From NCBI GenBank assembly GCA_018613035.1, contig JAGGRA010000077.1:1-36368 (forward strand): a DNA stretch of 36,368 nt. The letters are read 5' to 3'. Within the stretch, counting starts at the first letter, position 1. Every line of letters starts with the position of its first letter. The stretch comes from Pseudomonas sp. ISL-84 (GTDB lineage: Bacteria > Bacillota > Bacilli > Bacillales > Cytobacillaceae). This document shows, one piece after another, positions 32,035 through 36,368 of the stretch. The notes under the pieces are model-generated. The model was not told the DNA's origin, did no database searches, and saw only the letters and a program-made list of their open reading frames with translations. The position numbers and the translations under genes were made by a program.

Positions 32035-33474
32035 ATGACGGTCAAAAATAAAGCGAAAAAGCAGTTATATATTAATGGCGAGTGGGTAGAGGCGAAGGAA
32101 TATACATCACTTTACTCTCCTTATAGCAGAGAGTTGATTGCCGAGATTCCACAGGCAACAGTGGAGGAGGTTGACCTTGCTATAGAAGCTGCCTATCAGG
32201 CAAGAAGCAAAATGGCGGAGATGCCAAGCCATCAGCGTGCGAGTATTCTTGAAAAGCTTGCCGGCTTATTGGATCAGCGCTCGGATGAAGCTGCCAAAAT
32301 CATTGCACTGGAAGCAGCCAAGCCGATTACCACGGCTAAAGGCGAAATTGCTAGAACGGTGCAGACTTTCAAATTTGCTGCTGAGGAGGCGAAGAGAATC
32401 AATGGAGAAACAATTCCAATGGATGCTGCTCCTGGCGGGGAAGGAAGGTTAGCCTACACGGTGAGAGAGCCGCTTGGTGTGATTGGGGCCATTACGCCGT
32501 TTAATTTTCCGATGAACCTGGTGGCGCATAAAGTGGGCCCTGCAATTGCAGCAGGTAATACAGTTGTGCTGAAGCCTGCAGGGCAGACACCGCTTTCTGC
32601 CTATTTTCTTGCTGAGCTATTGGAGGAAGCCGGACTGCCAGCGGGTGCGTTTAATGTTGTGACGGGCAGCGGTTCAGTAGTAGGGGAAAAGCTGGTTAAG
32701 GATGGTCGCGTGAAGAAGATTTCTTTTACGGGAAGCCCTGAAGTGGGGATTGGCATCCGCAATAAGGCAGGGTTAAAGCATGTAACCCTTGAATTGGGAT
32801 CTAATGCAGCCTTGATTGTTGATAAGGGTGTGGATGTGGAAAAGATCATTCCTCGCTGTGTCACAGGGTCATTTGCTTTCCAGGGACAGGTATGCATTTC
32901 GCTTCAGAGAGTTTACGTGCATAGTGAGATCTATGATCGCTTTGTAGAGAAGTTTGTGGAAGCCGCTGCGAAGCTGAAGGTGGGAGATCCTTTAGATCCG
33001 GAAACGGATGTTTCTGCTTTAATCGCTCCTAAGGAAGTGGAGCGGACGCTGGGATGGATCGAGGAAGCCAAGCAAAATGGCGCCAAGGTCGCTTTGGGCG
33101 GAACCGGCGAAGGGACTGTTTTGAAGCCAACTGTGCTGCTTGATGTGGAGCCAGCTGCCAAGGTTTCCTGCCAGGAAGTGTTCGCTCCGATTGTTTTAAT
33201 TAACAAAGTGGATTCTGTGGCGGATGCCATTGAACTGGTCAACGACTCCCGCTACGGCCTCCAGGCAGGCATCTTCACAGAAAATATCCGCACCGCCATG
33301 GACGCCACCAAAAAGCTGCACGTCGGCGGAGTCCTGGTCAACGACATCCCAACCTTCCGCGTCGACCACATGCCATACGGCGGCGTCAAAGAAAGCGGAG
33401 TCGGACGCGAAGGCATCAAATACGCCATCGAAGAAATGACGGAGATGAAGCTGGTTATAATAAATAATAACTAA
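32035..33474 (+). CDS. NAD(P)-dependent aldehyde dehydrogenase
   Basis: 479-aa ALDH-superfamily enzyme that oxidises an aldehyde to the acid. The cofactor fold shows FNFPMNLVAHKVGPAIAAGN and SFTGSPEVG. Catalytic Glu is in VTLELGSNA (about 247) and the nucleophile Cys in QGQVCISLQR (about 281). The C-terminal DIPTFRVDHMPYGGVKESG recalls the phosphonoacetaldehyde/sulfolactaldehyde-type subgroup of ALDHs. GGGAGG precedes the ATG. Last gene of the sigma-54 operon; it should consume the semialdehyde from the aminotransferase. From about 33236 on, codon use changes sharply to C-ending codons. Confidence 0.9.
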   Translation: MTVKNKAKKQLYINGEWVEAKEYTSLYSPYSRELIAEIPQATVEEVDLAIEAAYQARSKMAEMPSHQRASILEKLAGLLDQRSDEAAKIIALEAAKPITTAKGEIARTVQTFKFAAEEAKRINGETIPMDAAPGGEGRLAYTVREPLGVIGAITPFNFPMNLVAHKVGPAIAAGNTVVLKPAGQTPLSAYFLAELLEEAGLPAGAFNVVTGSGSVVGEKLVKDGRVKKISFTGSPEVGIGIRNKAGLKHVTLELGSNAALIVDKGVDVEKIIPRCVTGSFAFQGQVCISLQRVYVHSEIYDRFVEKFVEAAAKLKVGDPLDPETDVSALIAPKEVERTLGWIEEAKQNGAKVALGGTGEGTVLKPTVLLDVEPAAKVSCQEVFAPIVLINKVDSVADAIELVNDSRYGLQAGIFTENIRTAMDATKKLHVGGVLVNDIPTFRVDHMPYGGVKESGVGREGIKYAIEEMTEMKLVIINNN

Positions 33475-33484
33475 AGTGCAGATA

Positions 33485-33536
33485 TAGTACCAGGTACCAC
33501 CCGAATTTTCTTGTTTCACAGGTATGTTTCACGAAA
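33485..33536. repeat. 52-base dispersed repeat, copy 2
   Basis: About 44 of 52 bases match 9236-9287, including AGGTACCACCCG and TATGTTTCACGAAA. It lies right after the aldehyde dehydrogenase and before its terminator. Confidence 0.7.
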
Positions 33537-33539
33537 AAA

Positions 33540-33570
33540 CTGCCGATGCATTTGCATTGGTGGTTTTTTT
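33540..33570 (+). terminator. Intrinsic terminator of the sigma-54 operon
   Basis: CTGCCGATGC pairs with GCATTGGTGG (with several G-T pairs) and is followed by seven T. The rest of the gap to 33863 is AT-rich with no supported gene. Confidence 0.7.
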
Positions 33571-33863
33571 ATTCGAATTAAGTTGTTAGGGGAATCAAGG
33601 GAAAGGGTCCCTTTAGAAGATTTAAGGAAAAAATCATAGATTCTGGAGTCAGGAAAGGCATCCAATTCGTGACAAACGATTCAAAGAGATTGCGAAAACG
33701 GGTTTAAAGACAACAACATTGATTTTAATGAATGACTAGAATGGAGAATTAGCGTTTTTGTTATTGAAGTTTGTTGTTGAACTATCGGGGAGTTTAGTTT
33801 AATAAGAAGTGATAGGTTGTTAAATTTTAACTAATGAGGTTGCCCAACGAGAGGAATGAACTA

Positions 33864-34586
33864 ATGGATAAGGAAATGTTTATACAAATAAGTAAATGTA
33901 AACTATATGCTAAATTGGTGGGAGAAAATAATGGAAAGCCAACAGTCATAATGGATGCTGGATATGGAGACTTTTCTAAGGCTTGGAATTCAGTATTAAG
34001 GGAGATTTCAATGCTCTCTAGTGTACTAATCTATGATAGAGCTGGACTTGGGAAAAGTGAAACAAGTTCTAATCCCAGAACCAGCCGTGAAATGGTAAAA
34101 GAATTAAAGGAACTACTTAGTGAAGCCAAGATTAAACCTCCCTACATATTAGTAGGTCATTCATTTGGTGGAGTTAATATGCGGATGTTTGCTACAGAAT
34201 ATCCAAATGAAGTTTGTGGACTAGTCTTGATTGACTCTACGCCCGAAGATTACAGAGAACGATTTCTCCCTACTATGTCACAAGATTTTCAACAAGCATA
34301 TAACAAGCAATTCGTTTACGAAGGAAATTATGACGAATTTATGGAAAGTCTAAAGCAGTTAAAAGAAACTAGACAAAAATTAAATGTACCATTAATTGTT
34401 CTTTCAGCTGGTAAGAAAGCTCATTATTCTATGGAATCACAAGAGTTATGGAATGAAATGCAGAGAGAGATTCTTGAAATGTCCTCAAATGGAGAATTGG
34501 TAATTGCTAACAGTGCTCACTATATACAAAATGACGAACCGGAAGTGGTAGTGTGTGCGATAAAAAAGTTAATTGAGAATAGTTAG
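33864..34586 (+). CDS. Alpha/beta hydrolase
   Basis: 240-aa alpha/beta-hydrolase fold protein. The nucleophile elbow is GHSFGG (Ser about 102); the catalytic His is probably in NSAHYIQND near the C-terminus. An early MDAGYGDFSKAW replaces the usual HGxx oxyanion motif. There is no signal peptide. GAGAGGA lies before ATG 33864; the earlier ATG at 33834 has none. It is more AT-rich than the operon to its left and adjoins an insertion sequence 35 bases past its stop, so recent acquisition is plausible. Esterase, epoxide hydrolase and C-C hydrolase activities are all possible. Confidence 0.82.
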   Translation: MDKEMFIQISKCKLYAKLVGENNGKPTVIMDAGYGDFSKAWNSVLREISMLSSVLIYDRAGLGKSETSSNPRTSREMVKELKELLSEAKIKPPYILVGHSFGGVNMRMFATEYPNEVCGLVLIDSTPEDYRERFLPTMSQDFQQAYNKQFVYEGNYDEFMESLKQLKETRQKLNVPLIVLSAGKKAHYSMESQELWNEMQREILEMSSNGELVIANSAHYIQNDEPEVVVCAIKKLIENS

Positions 34587-34713
34587 GATTAGATTGTAAA
34601 GGTTTTACTTAACTATAGGGTTCTTTAGTTAAGGCTGTTTTCGTATAGATTGTGGCTTTCTTGATCATACTGTTAAAAGGCTGATATAATGGGCATTCAG
34701 GAGGCGTTCGAGT

Positions 34714-35721
34714 ATGTGGAAAGACATATATGAAGATTTCAGCGAATTAACTAAATCAGAACAAATAGCTTTATTTAATGCAATGAAACAGGACTTGTTT
34801 CCAGATGAACCAGATAAAATTACTAAACTACTCAAAAGTATTCGTGAAGCCCGATTTGCTTCTGGTTTGGGCTGTGTTCATTGTGGTAGCACTTCGGTTA
34901 AACGAAACGGTAAATATTGTTCAAGACAACGCTATCTATGTAATGATTGTGGGAAATCTTTCAATGAACTGACAAATACTCCATTTTCAGGCTCTCGCTA
35001 CCCCGAAAAATGGGTAAAATACATTGAACTAATGGTGGAAGGATATACCCTACCAAAAATCGCTAAAAAACTCCAAATACACATTTCTACTGCCTTTTAT
35101 TGGAGGCATAAAATCTTGAACGCATTAGGAAGTCTTGGCTTTAATCAACTGCAAGGTATCGTTGAGAGTGATGAAACCTTTTTTCGTGAGTCTATGAAAG
35201 GCAGAGAAATCACTCATAGGAAAGCCAAAAAGCGTGGAGAAAAAGACGAAAAAAGAGGGATTTCTAACCTTAAAATTGCTGTTGTAGTTGCACAAGACCG
35301 CAATGGTAGCGTAATTGCTCGGAAAGCAGGTACAGGTCGTGTAAGAGCCGAGGAAATTGATACTGTGATAGGTGAGTATATTCACCCGTCTGCTTTGTTA
35401 TGCACAGACACAGCAACGAATTATAAAAAGTTCGCCAAGATGAAAGGATTACAGCACGAAACGGTTAACGAACGACAAAAAGTACGTGTAAAGAAAGGGA
35501 TTTACCATATTCAACACGTTAATAACTTTCATAATCGCTTGAAAGGTTGGATGGAGCGTTTTAGAGGAGTGGCAACAAAATACTTGGATAATTACCTCTA
35601 CTGGTTCCGTTGGCTTGATATTGGGAAAAATTTAGCATTTGATAAACGAGTGGAGCAAATGCTTTATTTTAGCATGTCAAAATCTAATCAAACTACGGTT
35701 GAAATGCTAAGGAGTGCATAA
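34714..35721 (+). CDS. IS1595-family (ISXO2-like) transposase
   Basis: 335-aa DDE-type transposase that cuts and rejoins the element ends. The N-terminal zinc ribbon is CVHCGSTSVKRNG...CNDCGKSF (about 54-82). A helix-turn-helix (YTLPKIAKKLQIHISTAFYW) follows at about 110-130. The catalytic core holds ESDETFF (first Asp about 152), LCTDTATNY (second Asp) and the HVNNFHNRLKGWM segment near the third acidic/Asn position, as in ISXO2-like transposases. CAGGAGGCG lies before the ATG. It looks full length and intact, so the element may still be mobile. Confidence 0.9.
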   Translation: MWKDIYEDFSELTKSEQIALFNAMKQDLFPDEPDKITKLLKSIREARFASGLGCVHCGSTSVKRNGKYCSRQRYLCNDCGKSFNELTNTPFSGSRYPEKWVKYIELMVEGYTLPKIAKKLQIHISTAFYWRHKILNALGSLGFNQLQGIVESDETFFRESMKGREITHRKAKKRGEKDEKRGISNLKIAVVVAQDRNGSVIARKAGTGRVRAEEIDTVIGEYIHPSALLCTDTATNYKKFAKMKGLQHETVNERQKVRVKKGIYHIQHVNNFHNRLKGWMERFRGVATKYLDNYLYWFRWLDIGKNLAFDKRVEQMLYFSMSKSNQTTVEMLRSA

Positions 35722-35725
35722 GAAA

Positions 35726-35743
35726 GACCTCAATTAAGAGGTC
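35726..35743. terminator. Bidirectional hairpin between transposase and lipoprotein genes
   Basis: GACCTC and GAGGTC flank AATTAA, just after the transposase stop. It separates two convergent genes inside the insertion sequence. The stem is short and the T-run weak. Confidence 0.45.
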
Positions 35744-35765
35744 AATTTACTATGCTTTGCATTAT

Positions 35766-36203
35766 TTACTCTACTTCAGATAATTTTACTCCTATAATTG
35801 TCTCAAACAGTTGTGCCGATTTACTCTTGTTTAATTGGACATATTTGCCTTCACCTTCTATAACGAGTTCCACCTTATCTTTGTTAGGGCTAATCCATAG
35901 GTCATAAATCAACCCCGATTGTTCATTGTCGGCTACGAAATGGAATTTGTAATGTGGAGGGTATGCCATACTTACTTCTGCATTTTCCCAACTTATGTTC
36001 TTAAGTATATCTTTGGCTTTTCGAACTGTACTATCATCGGTAATTTCTTTATAATGTTCATATTTATTTTCTTCCCCGACACGCTTTTCTACTAAAATCT
36101 TGTTTCCTTCATTTTGAAGTTTGTTTGAACTTTCATTTGAACAGCCTACTATAAAAATTGAGAATATCCCTATAAAAACAATAAGATACTTAAATAACTT
36201 CAA
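35766..36203 (-). CDS. Putative lipoprotein, passenger of the insertion sequence
   Basis: 145-aa exported lipoprotein. The N-terminal hydrophobic signal ends in a lipobox (FIVGCSNES, Cys about 21), so it should be anchored to the outer face of the membrane. The mature domain is small and charged, with ISWENAEVSMAYPPHYKFHF and LWISPNKDKVELVIEGEGKY segments that look beta-rich. I do not recognise a named function; similar short Bacillus lipoproteins exist from memory. It lies between the transposase and the right inverted repeat, on the opposite strand, so it appears to travel with the element. Confidence 0.7.
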   Translation of the reverse strand: MKLFKYLIVFIGIFSIFIVGCSNESSNKLQNEGNKILVEKRVGEENKYEHYKEITDDSTVRKAKDILKNISWENAEVSMAYPPHYKFHFVADNEQSGLIYDLWISPNKDKVELVIEGEGKYVQLNKSKSAQLFETIIGVKLSEVE

Positions 36204-36329
36204 ACAATATCGCCCCTTTATAAATTTAGACGCTTATTTTTTTGGATAGGTTTCAAAAACTTCCTATTATTATTTTATCGTATCATTAAAAGCAACAAAC
36301 TTTAAGAAAAGAGCCTTAGTTAAAGAAGA

Positions 36330-36349
36330 AGACCATCAAATGATGGTCT
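36330..36349. terminator. Hairpin outside the right end of the insertion sequence
   Basis: AGACCATC and GATGGTCT pair around AAAT and are followed by CAGTTTG. It abuts the right inverted repeat and may be a terminator for a gene beyond the window. Confidence 0.45.
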
Positions 36350-36368
36350 CAGTTTGTAGACAAAAAGG

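Larger units (their letters stand above)
34621..36327 (+). mobile_element. IS1595-type insertion sequence with a passenger gene
   Basis: Terminal inverted repeats of 33 bases (34621-34653 and 36295-36327) match at 27 positions; both begin TTCTTTA and contain TAAGGCT. They enclose a rightward IS1595-family transposase and a leftward lipoprotein gene, convergent across a short hairpin. The total is 1707 bases. No convincing 8-base target duplication is visible at the exact ends (CTATAGGG against GAAGACCA), so the insertion is old or its boundaries are a few bases off. Confidence 0.75.

Noticed and set aside
24425..33474. Assignment of the operon to ectoine breakdown (DoeA-D)
   Set aside because: A deacylase, class III aminotransferase and aldehyde dehydrogenase are shared with that pathway, but the M24 ectoine hydrolase is absent and a carbamoylase-type M20 enzyme leads the operon.
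34613..36335. 8-base target-site duplication of the insertion sequence
   Set aside because: The bases just outside the inverted repeats (CTATAGGG and GAAGACCA) do not match, so no duplication is claimed.
1..36368. CRISPR arrays, rRNA, tRNA, prophage genes or known defence systems
   Set aside because: I saw no regularly spaced repeats, cloverleaf-like tRNA sequences, rRNA signatures, phage structural genes or nuclease-helicase defence genes in either strand.

Overview
The window looks like a chromosomal segment of a Bacillaceae bacterium, close to the Bacillus/Cytobacillus/Mesobacillus type. Supporting signs are AGGAGG-type ribosome sites with frequent GTG and TTG starts, CcpA-type cre sites, PhoP-type boxes, GC-rich Bacillus intergenic repeats and protein families typical of that group. 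This placement is inference from sequence style; no rRNA or housekeeping marker is present.

Layout. (1) 68-2044: a PhoD phosphodiesterase gene (minus) with a PhoP-type promoter, followed by a 3'-end remnant of a phosphodiester glycosidase gene. (2) 2112-7252: a complete sucrose locus: LacI-type regulator, PTS EIIBC, sucrose-6-phosphate hydrolase and fructokinase, with three GGAACCGGTTCC-type operators and a cre match. (3) 7253-10244: repeat-rich, gene-poor DNA with a decayed REP-associated transposase tail, one membrane-anchored unknown gene and a frameshifted CBO0543-family gene. (4) 10563-15489: an aminotransferase pseudogene coupled to a RocB-like M20 hydrolase, small unknown genes, a LysM mini-ORF, a DinB-family gene and a D-2-hydroxyacid dehydrogenase. 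(5) 15870-22582: a phosphate-starvation block: phoD copy 2, phoX, a CxxH/CxxC protein, tatA, tatC and a SPOR/phosphodiester glycosidase. (6) 22583-23783: duplicated noncoding modules around a glycerophosphodiester phosphodiesterase remnant. (7) 23784-24392: a PaiB-family protein. (8) 24425-33474: a sigma-54 activator and a divergent six-gene operon behind a consensus -24/-12 promoter. (9) 33864-36327: an alpha/beta hydrolase, then an IS1595-type element with 33-bp inverted ends that encloses a lipoprotein gene.

How it works together. The phosphate block pairs Tat-exported phosphatases (twin-arginine PhoD and PhoX) with their own TatA-TatC pair, and PhoP-type hexamer arrays precede both phoD copies, phoX and the glycosidase. 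The first phoD copy carries the far end of the same block directly behind its promoter, so the block appears to have been duplicated and one copy collapsed by internal deletion. The sigma-54 operon encodes a carbamoyl-amidohydrolase, a second M20 deacylase, a one-helix small protein, a sodium:solute symporter, a class III aminotransferase and an aldehyde dehydrogenase. The order suggests uptake of an N-carbamoylated or N-acylated omega-amino acid, release of the free amine, transamination to a semialdehyde and oxidation to the acid. The substrate cannot be read from the sequence. This operon is the best candidate for an undescribed system in the window.
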